From contig JBHYCS010000005.1 of NCBI GenBank assembly GCA_051861445.1, positions 123,302 to 187,301 on the forward strand: a DNA stretch of 64,000 bases. The letters run 5' to 3'. The notes beneath the pieces are model-generated. The model was not told the DNA's origin and searched no databases. It was given only the letters and a program-made list of their open reading frames with translations. Position numbers and translations under genes: made by a program. Shown piece by piece: positions 18,860-27,478 of the stretch (position 1 is its first letter; each line of letters starts with the position of its first letter). The DNA is from Parasediminibacterium sp051861445. Lineage in GTDB: Bacteria; Bacteroidota; Bacteroidia; Chitinophagales; Chitinophagaceae.

Positions 18860-20314
18860 TTATGCGGTTGCTGTTTTTTTCGATGAAATAGCTAATAACC
18901 CTAAAAATGTGATTAATCCATTAATAATCAATAGTTCTAATCCCACTTCAAATGAACCGAATAACTGTTTTTGAAACTTATCGATTACGAAACAAATGAT
19001 AGGGGATGCAATGCAAATATACGGCACCCAATTGTCGTTTACGATTCTTTTAGTAAGTATACCAAATGTAAATAAACCCAAAAGTGGACCATAAGTGTAC
19101 GCTGCTACTTTTAAAATTACGCCAATCATGCTAGGTTCGTTTACCCATTTATACACCATTACAAAAAATAAGAACACAGCTGCAAAAGTTAAATGTACCG
19201 TTTGTCTAGTTTTTTTCTTTTTTTCTTCTGTCCAATCTGTTCTTCTTTGCATAGCTAAAATATCGATGCAAAAAGAGGAGGTTAATGCGGTAATTGCACC
19301 ATCTGCACTTGGGAATAAAGCAGAAATTAAGGCAATGATAAATATTACAGAAACAAATGGTGGCATATGTTGTAAAGCAATATCTGGAAAAATTTTATCA
19401 CCAATAGAAGTTATGTGTTGTTGTTCAGCAAATAGATACAATAGTCCACCCAAAAACAAGAATAGTAAAATTACAAATAGCATAATTACGGCTAAAGTCA
19501 TTACGTTTTTTTGAGAATCGCCTAGTTTTTTTACCGAAATGTTTTTCTGCATCATTTCCTGATCCATTCCTGTCATTGTAATAGTTATAAATGCACCTGC
19601 AACAATCTGTTTTAAGAAAAATAACTTACTATTAGGATCAGTAAAAAATATTTTAGTGTATCCCTTTTCATTCATTTGGCTCAAACTTTCTCCCAGCCCT
19701 ACATTCATTTCACTTAAAATATAAACCACACAAATAATTAAACCAGCAAGCATACAAGTAGTTTGTAGCATATCTGTATACACAATTGTTTTTACGCCGC
19801 CTTCAAAAGTGTATAACAAAATCATGGCTAGAATAATTAACGTGGTTGCCCAAAATGGAACATGAAAACTATCTAAAATGGCATCTTGCAAAATTTTTAC
19901 AACCAAGTACAATCTAGCTGTTGCACCCAATGTTCTTGATAAAATAAAAAAAGAAGCTCCTGTTTTATACGCTTTAAAACCCAAACGTGTACTTAAAAAA
20001 TGGTAAATAGAAGTAAGATTTAACTTATAATATAACGGTAGTAACACATAAGCTATAACTGCATAGCCAATAAGATAGCCGAACGTAATTTGAAAATATG
20101 CAAATGATTCTTTCACCACAGCACCAGGAACACTTACAAACGTAACACCACTTAAGCTTGTACCAATCATTCCAAAAGCCACCAACATCCAATTACTATT
20201 TTTATTACCAATAAAAAAAGATTCGTTGTTGCTATTTTTTCCTGTATACCAAGCTACACCTAAAAGAATAAGAAAATAAGCAATTACAAAACTGAATAAC
20301 AATAAAGGAGTCAT
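18860..20314 (-). CDS. Sodium:solute symporter family transporter
   Basis: This 484-residue multi-helix membrane protein of the SSS family uses a sodium gradient to import a solute. The N-terminal helix and loop (WYTGKNSNNESFFIGNKNSN) and the conserved GMIGTSLSGVTFVSVPG stretch match the family. LLYTFEGGVKTIVYTDMLQT and the ALFPSADGAITALTSSF helix contain the small-residue patterns that line the sodium and substrate sites. About 13 transmembrane segments fit the usual topology. The substrate cannot be deduced; sugars, sialic acid, proline and inositol are all handled by relatives. It is the first gene of a three-gene minus-strand run with the O-methyltransferase and glucosaminidase. Confidence 0.9.
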   Translation of the reverse strand: MTPLLLFSFVIAYFLILLGVAWYTGKNSNNESFFIGNKNSNWMLVAFGMIGTSLSGVTFVSVPGAVVKESFAYFQITFGYLIGYAVIAYVLLPLYYKLNLTSIYHFLSTRLGFKAYKTGASFFILSRTLGATARLYLVVKILQDAILDSFHVPFWATTLIILAMILLYTFEGGVKTIVYTDMLQTTCMLAGLIICVVYILSEMNVGLGESLSQMNEKGYTKIFFTDPNSKLFFLKQIVAGAFITITMTGMDQEMMQKNISVKKLGDSQKNVMTLAVIMLFVILLFLFLGGLLYLFAEQQHITSIGDKIFPDIALQHMPPFVSVIFIIALISALFPSADGAITALTSSFCIDILAMQRRTDWTEEKKKKTRQTVHLTFAAVFLFFVMVYKWVNEPSMIGVILKVAAYTYGPLLGLFTFGILTKRIVNDNWVPYICIASPIICFVIDKFQKQLFGSFEVGLELLIINGLITFLGLLAISSKKTATA

Positions 20315-20459
20315 ATAGAAGCTTTGAATGAAGTGGATAAAATTTTGAAGTCGAAAGATAATTGTTTTAATCTAAAATTGCGTTTTTGTGCAGGATTTTT
20401 TATTATAGAAAAATAAAGCTGCAAAAAAACGAAGTCTCTTTCTATACTTTGGATTAATA

Positions 20460-20491
20460 AAAAGCCGGTAAAAGTAATTTCACCGGCTTTT
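20460..20491 (-). terminator. Intrinsic terminator after the E2 gene
   Basis: A perfect 10-bp stem (AAAAGCCGGT with ACCGGCTTTT) and a 12-nt loop lie 22 bp past the E2 stop. On the minus strand the 3' arm runs into TTTTTATTAA. It probably ends transcription of the E2 gene and insulates the symporter gene that follows. Confidence 0.85.
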
Positions 20492-20513
20492 CATACTATA
20501 CAATCTTTTGTTT

Positions 20514-22535
20514 TTAAACGTATTGATACCAAGTTCTATTGATATCCCATTTTTCAAATTCTTTAGCAACTGCTGTTAAGAAGCTAGCACCAATACTTCC
20601 ATCAACAACTCTATGATCGTAACTTAAAGATAAGTACATCATGTGTCTAATTCCGATGGTATCGCCTTCTTCAGATTCTATTACAACAGGTTTCTTTTTG
20701 ATAGCTCCAACAGCAAGTATAGCTACTTGTGGTTGGTTAATAATTGGTGTACCCATTAAACTACCAAATGTACCAACATTGGTAATGGTGAAAGTACCAC
20801 CAGCAGTATCATCAGGTTTAAGTTGATTGTTTCTTGCTGCATTTGCTAAATTATTAACAGCCTTACTCAAACCAACAATATTCAATTGATCGGCACCTTT
20901 AATAACAGGAACAATTAAATTTCCAGTTGGTAAAGCAGTTGCCATTCCAATATTCAAATCTTTTTTTACAATTATTTTATCCCCTTCAATTGAAGAATTA
21001 ATCAACGGAAAGCGTTTCATTACATTCACCACACATTCAATAAACATAGGTGTAAATGTAATTTTGGTATCCTCTCTTTTTTCAAAATCTGCTTTTACTC
21101 TTTCTCTCCACAAAACCATATTGGTAACATCTGCTTCTACAAAACTTGTAACGTGTGGACTCGTATGCTTACTATCTACCATGTGTTTAGCAATCAGCTT
21201 ACGCATTCTGTCCATCTCAATGATTTCTGTGTTTCCTGAAGGAGCAACAGAAACAGGATTGGAATATTTTCCAGAATTTGCTTCAGCTAAAGTAGCTAAT
21301 GGTACATTTCCACTAATAATTGGTGTAGGTATAAATACTGATTGTTGAACAGCCTGAATCAAAGTTTGAGGTACAGAAGTAGCTTTTACATTACTTGCTG
21401 TTTCTGTAGGAGTAGCTTTATTTTCTACAATTGATGCTTGTGTTTCAGCTACAGTAACTGCTGCTACTTTTTCTACAACAACAGGTTCAGTTTTAACTGC
21501 AATAGGTTGTTGTACAGAAACAATAGGACTTATTTCTTCAATACTTGGTGTAACGTTAGCAACAGGTTGCGTTTCTACAACTTGGATATTTGTAGGTGTT
21601 TCGTCTACAATTTCTACTTCTCTTACTATTTCTTTAGATGCTTCTATATTTGACGGAATTGCAACTGGATTCGTATTTACTGCTACAAAGGCTTGTACTG
21701 TTGGTTCTTCAACAATTTTTGCTTCAGTGGTTTCTGCTACTGGCAGTTCAGTTACAGCAGGTTCTTGAATTGGCTCTACTACACTTGTTGGTACAAGTGG
21801 GGCAACAGGTTCAACATTAGTAGGAGTAGGCATTACCAATTGTTCTCCTAAAAATGGTTGTGGTATTTCTGTATTGCTAACAACAATTGGTTGAGCTACT
21901 GGAACTTCTACATAAGTAGGTACAGGCTGAGGCACATATACTACTTGTGGTTCTTGCACAACAGGGGCTACAATTTTTCCAGCTCTTTTATCAGCTATGT
22001 ATTGTAAAACGTCTTTTTTTGAAACTCTACCTTCTGCACCTGTTCCTGGAATTCTTTCTAACTCACTTAAACTTAATCCTTCACTATTTGCAATATTAAT
22101 TACGAGTGGAGAGAAAAATTTATTGTTACTAGGCTTAGAATAAACAGGTTGTTGAGGTACAAATGGCATTGGCTCAGGTACTGTGTAAACAGGCTGAGGA
22201 ATAGGTGCTGGTTGTACTGGTGGTGGAATATAAGGAGGTTCAACAACTTCTTCTTTTATTGAAGCAGCAGTTGTTGTAGCTGAAACTGATGCAACATCTG
22301 TTTCAATTTTTGCAATTACAGAACCAATAGGAACTACATCGTTAACTGCATAAAGAATTTCAGTTAATACCCCTTCAAATGGAGAAGGTATTTCACTGTC
22401 AACTTTATCAGTTGCAATTTCTAAAACGGTTTCGTCTAGCTTAATATGTTCGCCAACTTTCTTATTCCATTTAAGAATAGTTGCTTCCATAATGCTTTCA
22501 CCCATTTTGGGCATAATCAATTCTGCTATTGCCAT
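20514..22535 (-). CDS. 2-oxoacid dehydrogenase E2 component (dihydrolipoamide acyltransferase)
   Basis: E2 carries acyl groups between E1 and CoA in pyruvate, 2-oxoglutarate or branched-chain 2-oxoacid dehydrogenase complexes. From the ATG at 22535 (673 residues), a lipoyl domain covers about 1-80 with the lipoylated lysine in EIATDKVDSE (Lys44). A Pro-rich hinge follows. The E3/E1-binding domain is at about 138-182 (FFSPLVINIANSEGLSLSEL). Then comes an exceptionally long Pro/Val/Glu/Thr-rich linker of about 250 residues. The catalytic domain starts near 440 and has the active-site motif SYDHRVVDGS (His641, Asp645). An in-frame TTG at 22565 would add 10 residues and is less likely. No E1 or E3 gene is adjacent, so substrate identity is open. 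Confidence 0.93.
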   Translation of the reverse strand: MAIAELIMPKMGESIMEATILKWNKKVGEHIKLDETVLEIATDKVDSEIPSPFEGVLTEILYAVNDVVPIGSVIAKIETDVASVSATTTAASIKEEVVEPPYIPPPVQPAPIPQPVYTVPEPMPFVPQQPVYSKPSNNKFFSPLVINIANSEGLSLSELERIPGTGAEGRVSKKDVLQYIADKRAGKIVAPVVQEPQVVYVPQPVPTYVEVPVAQPIVVSNTEIPQPFLGEQLVMPTPTNVEPVAPLVPTSVVEPIQEPAVTELPVAETTEAKIVEEPTVQAFVAVNTNPVAIPSNIEASKEIVREVEIVDETPTNIQVVETQPVANVTPSIEEISPIVSVQQPIAVKTEPVVVEKVAAVTVAETQASIVENKATPTETASNVKATSVPQTLIQAVQQSVFIPTPIISGNVPLATLAEANSGKYSNPVSVAPSGNTEIIEMDRMRKLIAKHMVDSKHTSPHVTSFVEADVTNMVLWRERVKADFEKREDTKITFTPMFIECVVNVMKRFPLINSSIEGDKIIVKKDLNIGMATALPTGNLIVPVIKGADQLNIVGLSKAVNNLANAARNNQLKPDDTAGGTFTITNVGTFGSLMGTPIINQPQVAILAVGAIKKKPVVIESEEGDTIGIRHMMYLSLSYDHRVVDGSIGASFLTAVAKEFEKWDINRTWYQYV

Positions 22536-22659
22536 ACTATCGTATTGTTTAATGGGATTATTCAAATACCCACTGCCATCTTCATTTTGTCAAAATTATA
22601 ACGTGCTGATTGTGTATATTTTAACAAAAAATAATTCACAATAATTACACATTATCTTT

Positions 22660-22667
22660 CAAAAGTA
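22660..22667 (-). promoter_or_regulatory. Possible -7 element (TACTTTTG) upstream of the E2 gene
   Basis: Read on the minus strand, this octamer matches the Bacteroidota TAnnTTTG -7 consensus 125 bp before the E2 ATG. A TTG-type -33 box at the usual 19-21 bp spacing is not clear (an ATTG sits about 23 bp away), so this is only suggestive. Confidence 0.35.
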
Positions 22668-22696
22668 AAATTTTGAATACGAAAGTTATTCAATGG

Positions 22697-23947
22697 TTAT
22701 CCACAAATTAATAACCTTAATTCATTTAAGCTATTAATGGCTGTTAGTTGTATGTTTCTTTCTCTATCAAATCTAAAATCAAATCTTTTGGCTATTGTTT
22801 TTTCTTTGTTTGCTACAGCAATCCAAACCATTCCTACAGGTTTTTCAGCAGTTGCCCCTGTTGGCCCCATAATACCACTTACAGCAATTGCATAATCGGT
22901 ATTCATGATTTTCAACACACTTTTTGCCATGATTGTTACTGTTTCTTCACTTACTGCACCTACAGTTTCAAGTATTTCAGTTGGCACACCCAATACTTGT
23001 GTTTTAATAGTGTTGTTATAACTAACAATACTGCCATTAAAATACGCTGAAGAACCAGGTATAGACGTAAGTAAATGTGCTATATAACCGCCTGTGCAGC
23101 TTTCTGCCGTTGCAATAGTTGCATGTTTAGCCAATAACATTTTGCCAATTGCTTCCTGCAACGAAATGTCATCATCAATTACTAAATAAGGTGCAACCTT
23201 TTGTTTTAGTAAATCAAAATGTTTGTTTAAGGTAGATTCCAATTCTGTTTTATCGTAGCTGCTTGCCGTTAATCGTAATCTAACCATTCCATAATTGGGT
23301 AAATATGCAAGTTTTATATAATCAGGCAATGCATTTTCTTCTTCTTGAATTAATTCTGCTAAAAAGCTTTCTCCAATTCCTGCTGTTAGTAAAGTTTTAT
23401 GAAGAATGTAGGGTGTTTTATATTTTGATGGAATCAATGGTAGCACATGATTTGTCATGATCCATTTCATTTCATGTGGTACTCCTGGCAATGAAATAAA
23501 TATTTTCCCATTTTTTTCAAAAAGCATTCCAGGTGCAGTTCCTTTTGCATTTTTTAAAACAGTACAAACGTCTGGTACTTCTGCTTGTTTTCTGTTTCGT
23601 TCAATCATTGGTCTTTTCAGAATATGCTCAAAAATGTGTGTTACATGAGCTAATGTAGCTTCATCAACTACCATTTTTCCATTAAAATATTCACATAACA
23701 ATGGTTTGGTAATATCATCAGCAGTTGGTCCAAGTCCTCCTGTAATTAAAATTATATCAGCGTGTTTGCTTTCTTCATCTAAAGCTTGCCAAATATCATC
23801 CCAAACGTCTCCAACAGCTATTCTGTGTTTTACAAAAACGCCAATTTTATTTAACTCTGTAGCCATCCAAGCACTATTGGTATCAATCACCTGTCCAATT
23901 AATAATTCATCTCCAATTGTTATGATAGAAGCAAACAAATGTTTCAT
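22697..23947 (-). CDS. cinA: CinA family protein (competence/damage-inducible, NMN amidase type)
   Basis: The 416-residue protein has the two-part CinA structure. The N-terminal domain (about 1-170) resembles molybdopterin-binding enzymes: SIITIGDELLIGQVIDTNSA and LITGGLGPTADDITK. The C-terminal domain (about 255-416) is the PncC-type nicotinamide-nucleotide amidase with TAESCTGGYIAHLLTSIPGS and YAIAVSGIMGPTGAT. Family members recycle NMN (deamidation) and/or hydrolyse ADP-ribose. It is divergent from dacB across a 40-bp gap that must hold both start regions. Competence involvement is not implied by sequence. Confidence 0.93.
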   Translation of the reverse strand: MKHLFASIITIGDELLIGQVIDTNSAWMATELNKIGVFVKHRIAVGDVWDDIWQALDEESKHADIILITGGLGPTADDITKPLLCEYFNGKMVVDEATLAHVTHIFEHILKRPMIERNRKQAEVPDVCTVLKNAKGTAPGMLFEKNGKIFISLPGVPHEMKWIMTNHVLPLIPSKYKTPYILHKTLLTAGIGESFLAELIQEEENALPDYIKLAYLPNYGMVRLRLTASSYDKTELESTLNKHFDLLKQKVAPYLVIDDDISLQEAIGKMLLAKHATIATAESCTGGYIAHLLTSIPGSSAYFNGSIVSYNNTIKTQVLGVPTEILETVGAVSEETVTIMAKSVLKIMNTDYAIAVSGIMGPTGATAEKPVGMVWIAVANKEKTIAKRFDFRFDRERNIQLTAINSLNELRLLICG

Positions 23948-23987
23948 AAATGTTTATGTGTATTTTGTGCAAAGTAATTGTTGGTTT

Positions 23988-25403
23988 ATGAAAACATTTC
24001 AAGTATTGGTGGTTTTATTTTTTCAAGCTCAAATTGTAGCTGCTCAAAATGTGGCTGATGTATCTAAAAAATTACAAAATGCAGTTGAGCAATTACAAAA
24101 AGACCCCAATTGTAAACACAGTATTTTTAGTTTAAGTGTATTGAATAGCGAAACCAACGAATGGATTTATGAATACAACAGCGAAATTGGGTTGGCTCCT
24201 GCAAGTTGTCAGAAAGTTGTTACAAGTGCTACAGCTTTTGCTTTGTTAGGAAATACATATCAATACAAAACCCTTTTTCAATACAATGGAAATATAAATA
24301 ATGGAGTATTACATGGAAATCTGTATTTAATTGGAAAAGGTGACCCCACTCTTGGAAGTTGGCGTTTTAGTTCAACAAAAGATAGTTTATTAATACAAAA
24401 ATGGATGAATGCCTTACAAGTAGCAGGAATTAAAGCTATTGAAGGAAATATATTTTTAGATGGAACAGCATTATCTTATCAACCTATACCAGGTGGTTGG
24501 GTTTGGGACGATATTGGTAATTATTATGGAGCAGGAACGTGGGGATTAAATTGGAGAGAAAATCAGTACGATATGGTTTTACAATCTGGCGACAAAGAAG
24601 GTGATGAAGTTTTTATTGTAGATACTAAACCTGCTTTGGCAAATGCTTCTTTAAAATCGAAATTATTGTCGGGGAAAAAGGGTAGTGGCGATAATGCATA
24701 TATTTATTTACCACCATATAGTGCTAATGGTTTTGTAGAAGGAACAATTCCAATTGGAGAAAAACATTTTGTAATTTCTGGAGCTGTTGCTAATCCTATT
24801 TGGCAATTAAAACTCAGTTTACAATCTGCATTAGAAAAAGCGTCTATTTCTTATAAAAGTATTATTGATCAGGCAATGTTAGAAGATGTGCCGGTTGCTG
24901 AAACTGCTTTTGTTCCTTTATTTACACATTATTCTCCATCATTAGACAGTATTAATTATTGGTTTATGAAAAAAAGTATCAATTTATATGGAGAAGCTCT
25001 TGTTAAAACTATTGCTTTAGAAAATAACGAAGCGGCCACAACTGCAAAAGGAGTAACGATGGTGAAAACATTTTGGGAGTCAAAAGGTATAGAATTATCT
25101 GCATTACATATAGTTGATGGAAGTGGATTATCGCCACAAAACAGAATTACCACAAAAGCATTGGTGCAAGTATTACAATTTGCAAAAAGTCAACCTTGGT
25201 TTTCTAGTTATTACAATGCGTTTCCAGTTTATAATGGCATGAAACTAAAAAGTGGAACCATACATGGTGTAAAAAGCTTTGCAGGTTATCATACAAGCAA
25301 AGCTGGAATACCTTATAACGTAGCCATTATTATAAATAATTTCAATGGATCACTGTCTGATATTGTACAAAAACTGTTTAAAATTTTAGATGAACTAAAG
25401 TAA
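23988..25403 (+). CDS. dacB: D-alanyl-D-alanine carboxypeptidase/endopeptidase (PBP4, peptidase S13)
   Basis: This periplasmic peptidoglycan-trimming enzyme has 471 residues from the ATG at 23988. The frame is open much further upstream, but that part is antisense to cinA. The chosen start gives a proper signal peptide (about 1-19, ending VAAQ). Catalytic motifs: SxxK as SCQK (Ser73, Lys76), SxN as SIN in KKSINLYGEAL, and KTG-type KSG in KLKSGTIHGVKSFAGY. The conserved DGSGLSPQNR segment is also present. Length is standard for S13. It is divergent from cinA. Confidence 0.95.
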   Translation: MKTFQVLVVLFFQAQIVAAQNVADVSKKLQNAVEQLQKDPNCKHSIFSLSVLNSETNEWIYEYNSEIGLAPASCQKVVTSATAFALLGNTYQYKTLFQYNGNINNGVLHGNLYLIGKGDPTLGSWRFSSTKDSLLIQKWMNALQVAGIKAIEGNIFLDGTALSYQPIPGGWVWDDIGNYYGAGTWGLNWRENQYDMVLQSGDKEGDEVFIVDTKPALANASLKSKLLSGKKGSGDNAYIYLPPYSANGFVEGTIPIGEKHFVISGAVANPIWQLKLSLQSALEKASISYKSIIDQAMLEDVPVAETAFVPLFTHYSPSLDSINYWFMKKSINLYGEALVKTIALENNEAATTAKGVTMVKTFWESKGIELSALHIVDGSGLSPQNRITTKALVQVLQFAKSQPWFSSYYNAFPVYNGMKLKSGTIHGVKSFAGYHTSKAGIPYNVAIIINNFNGSLSDIVQKLFKILDELK

Positions 25404-25446
25404 ACTAGCTGTTTTGAGCATCATAGTTGATTAACCTTATCAAAAA

Positions 25447-26043
25447 TTAGTCAGTAAATTTTCCACCAGCATTTATCCAATTGGTAACTTTCGCTCTTTC
25501 TGAGGTTGGTAATGCTCCACTTTGTGGCATAAATGAAGGTGAGCCGTCTACTACTCTTGCTTTAATTCTTGTTTGATTGGAAATAATTGCACAATCGGTT
25601 CCTAAATACATTCCACCACTAGAACCAGACACACTTCCATGACAACTTAAGCAGTTGTTTTGAATTAATGTTTTTACAGCCGAAAATAATGTACCAGCAT
25701 TGCCTGCTGAAATGGTTACACTTGTAGTAGCTGTGCAACCTTCTGTATCTTTTGCTATAATAGTATGATTGCCTACTGCAATATTTGAAAAAGTATTGGA
25801 TGATTGAAACGAACCTCCGTTTAAATTATATGTAAAACCAGTACTTCCAGTTGCGTTTACAATAATACTACCTGTAGCATTACAAACACTGGAATTGGTT
25901 GTAGTAGCAGTAACCATAATGTTTTTAGATGCACAATTTGGAGGGGTAGGTGTAGTGGTATTGTCGTTCCCTTTACTACAAGCAATCATTACTGCAATAA
26001 TCATTACGAAAGCAATAGAAAATTTTGTTTTGTTGTATTTCAT
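25447..26043 (-). CDS. Lipoprotein with SprB-like repeat and c-type cytochrome motif
   Basis: The protein has 198 residues. An N-terminal hydrophobic segment ends in a lipobox-like VMIAC, with Cys22 the expected lipidation site. A Cys-flanked SprB-like repeat (about 54-111) follows, with typical FTYNLNGGSFQSSNTFSNIA and GNHTIIAKDTEGCTAT. The C-terminal part has one heme-binding motif CLSCH (131-135) and a possible distal Met172 in SPSFMPQSG, then a closing WINAGG helix as in planctomycete-type or high-redox cytochrome domains. It would sit in the periplasm or outer membrane and carry a single covalent heme. It is the last gene of a sigma factor/anchored barrel/lipoprotein run, 31 bp after the barrel gene. 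Electron partner is unknown. Confidence 0.8.
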   Translation of the reverse strand: MKYNKTKFSIAFVMIIAVMIACSKGNDNTTTPTPPNCASKNIMVTATTTNSSVCNATGSIIVNATGSTGFTYNLNGGSFQSSNTFSNIAVGNHTIIAKDTEGCTATTSVTISAGNAGTLFSAVKTLIQNNCLSCHGSVSGSSGGMYLGTDCAIISNQTRIKARVVDGSPSFMPQSGALPTSERAKVTNWINAGGKFTD

Positions 26044-26074
26044 ATCAATTAATATTTGAGATACAATAGATACG

Positions 26075-27478
26075 TTATTTTTTCTTAGATAGTTGCCTAT
26101 ACTGAACAGAAAAGTTTACTCCAAAACTACTCAGTGCTAAATTGCCGTAACCAACACCTTTTACCGGAATTTTTGCATAAGGCTCTACCTGCATTGATAG
26201 TTTTTTTCCGATTGGATATTGAAATCCGCTAGAAAAATGTAAGATTCTAAAAGGTTGAAAAACACTATTTTTATATTGTCCGTTTCTTGAATATAATATG
26301 CCTACACTGTTGTAATACAGATAATCGTAGTTTTCTTGTTGCATTAAATAGTTTGAAAATCCACCGCTAATAAACCAATTATTTTTCTTTGAACTTTGTA
26401 TGTTCATTCTTGCCAACAATGGAAAATCCCACATTTCGCAATAGCCTGTTACTTGTTGTAATTGTACATTGTTTAGCCATGAGTTTTTTGGGGGATTAAA
26501 ATCTGAACCAGCACTTTTGTAATTTTTTCTGGTGAAAATAGCTCCTGTATGCAAACTCCATTTTGGAGAAAAATGATAGCCCACTAAAAGTCCACCACCT
26601 AAACTTATACGATCAACATACTTTAAACGAACGGTTGTAGCATCTATTGAAAGCAAAGTTTGAATACTAAATTTATTTTTTGTGAATGATTTTTTATTGT
26701 TTGATGTGTCCGTTGTAGCATTGTGTTTCGAAATACTGTCTTCTACATTACTTTTTTGAATAGTAGATACAACTGTATTATTCGAATCTAAAACCTTATT
26801 CTCATTGGCTTCTAAAGAATTGTTGTTTGATACATCGATAATCGTAGTATTTGTTTTTCCGCTACTTTGATTGCTGGTACTTGCAATACTATGAATAACC
26901 TCTTCTTGTTTATTTTGATCTTGAAGAATCTCATTTTTGTTTTGTAAAATGCTCTGTTTATTTTGTTGAACAAAATTGTTTTGATAACGATTTTTGTTTT
27001 GACCAGCAATTTTTTTTCTACTATAAGTTAAAGGCTTAATAGTCAATGTTTGTAGGTTTTCAGCATTGCTTTTTGTGGTTATTATATCATTTTTATTTAT
27101 CTCACTATTCTCTTTTGTTTTAATGTAGTTATTGCTTTGGTATGTATTTTTTTCCGTATTGTTGAATGAATTCTGCTTTTTTTCAGTATTACTATTTTCA
27201 ATTACACTTGAAGGTTTTTTGGTTGAAGAATGTGGTTGATTATTTGTTTTACCTGAAAAAACGAAACCATTTGTTGTAAAATATAAAACACCGATTGTAA
27301 TAATACCTGCAAAGAAAAACCACCAAAAAAGTAGTCTTCTTTTCTTCTTTTCTACTGGCATTTCTTTATCTAAACTGTGCAGCATACTTTCCCAATCAGG
27401 CGTAACTGGTGCCGTATAAAGCTCTGCAGCCTTTTTGCTTAAATGATCAATTACCTTATCGTTATCCAAATTATGCAT
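26075..27478 (-). CDS. Inner-membrane-anchored protein with long linker and C-terminal beta-barrel (sigma-factor partner)
   Basis: The 467-residue protein has three parts. A cytoplasmic N-terminus of about 48 residues (MHNLDNDKVIDHLSKKAAEL …) ends in the basic KKKRRLL, followed by one transmembrane helix at about 49-67. A roughly 200-residue Asn/Ser/Lys/Thr-rich linker comes next. The C-terminal part (about 270-467) is an outer-membrane barrel-like domain (SLGGGLLVGYHFSPKWSLHT … FSSGFQYPIGKKLSMQVEPY). The gene overlaps the sigma factor gene by 8 bp. The position and the short N-terminal cytosolic piece suggest an anti-sigma-like role, which is inference. One polypeptide may therefore link cytoplasm, periplasm and outer membrane. 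Confidence 0.75.
   Translation of the reverse strand: MHNLDNDKVIDHLSKKAAELYTAPVTPDWESMLHSLDKEMPVEKKKRRLLFWWFFFAGIITIGVLYFTTNGFVFSGKTNNQPHSSTKKPSSVIENSNTEKKQNSFNNTEKNTYQSNNYIKTKENSEINKNDIITTKSNAENLQTLTIKPLTYSRKKIAGQNKNRYQNNFVQQNKQSILQNKNEILQDQNKQEEVIHSIASTSNQSSGKTNTTIIDVSNNNSLEANENKVLDSNNTVVSTIQKSNVEDSISKHNATTDTSNNKKSFTKNKFSIQTLLSIDATTVRLKYVDRISLGGGLLVGYHFSPKWSLHTGAIFTRKNYKSAGSDFNPPKNSWLNNVQLQQVTGYCEMWDFPLLARMNIQSSKKNNWFISGGFSNYLMQQENYDYLYYNSVGILYSRNGQYKNSVFQPFRILHFSSGFQYPIGKKLSMQVEPYAKIPVKGVGYGNLALSSFGVNFSVQYRQLSKKK

Noticed and set aside
19095..19514. 139-codon open frame antisense to the sodium symporter
   Set aside because: Shadow of a hydrophobic transporter gene; the sense frame carries clear family motifs.
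23706..23987. Upstream extension of the dacB frame into cinA
   Set aside because: The extension is antisense to the conserved CinA N-terminus and precedes a clear signal peptide at 23988, so it is not coding.
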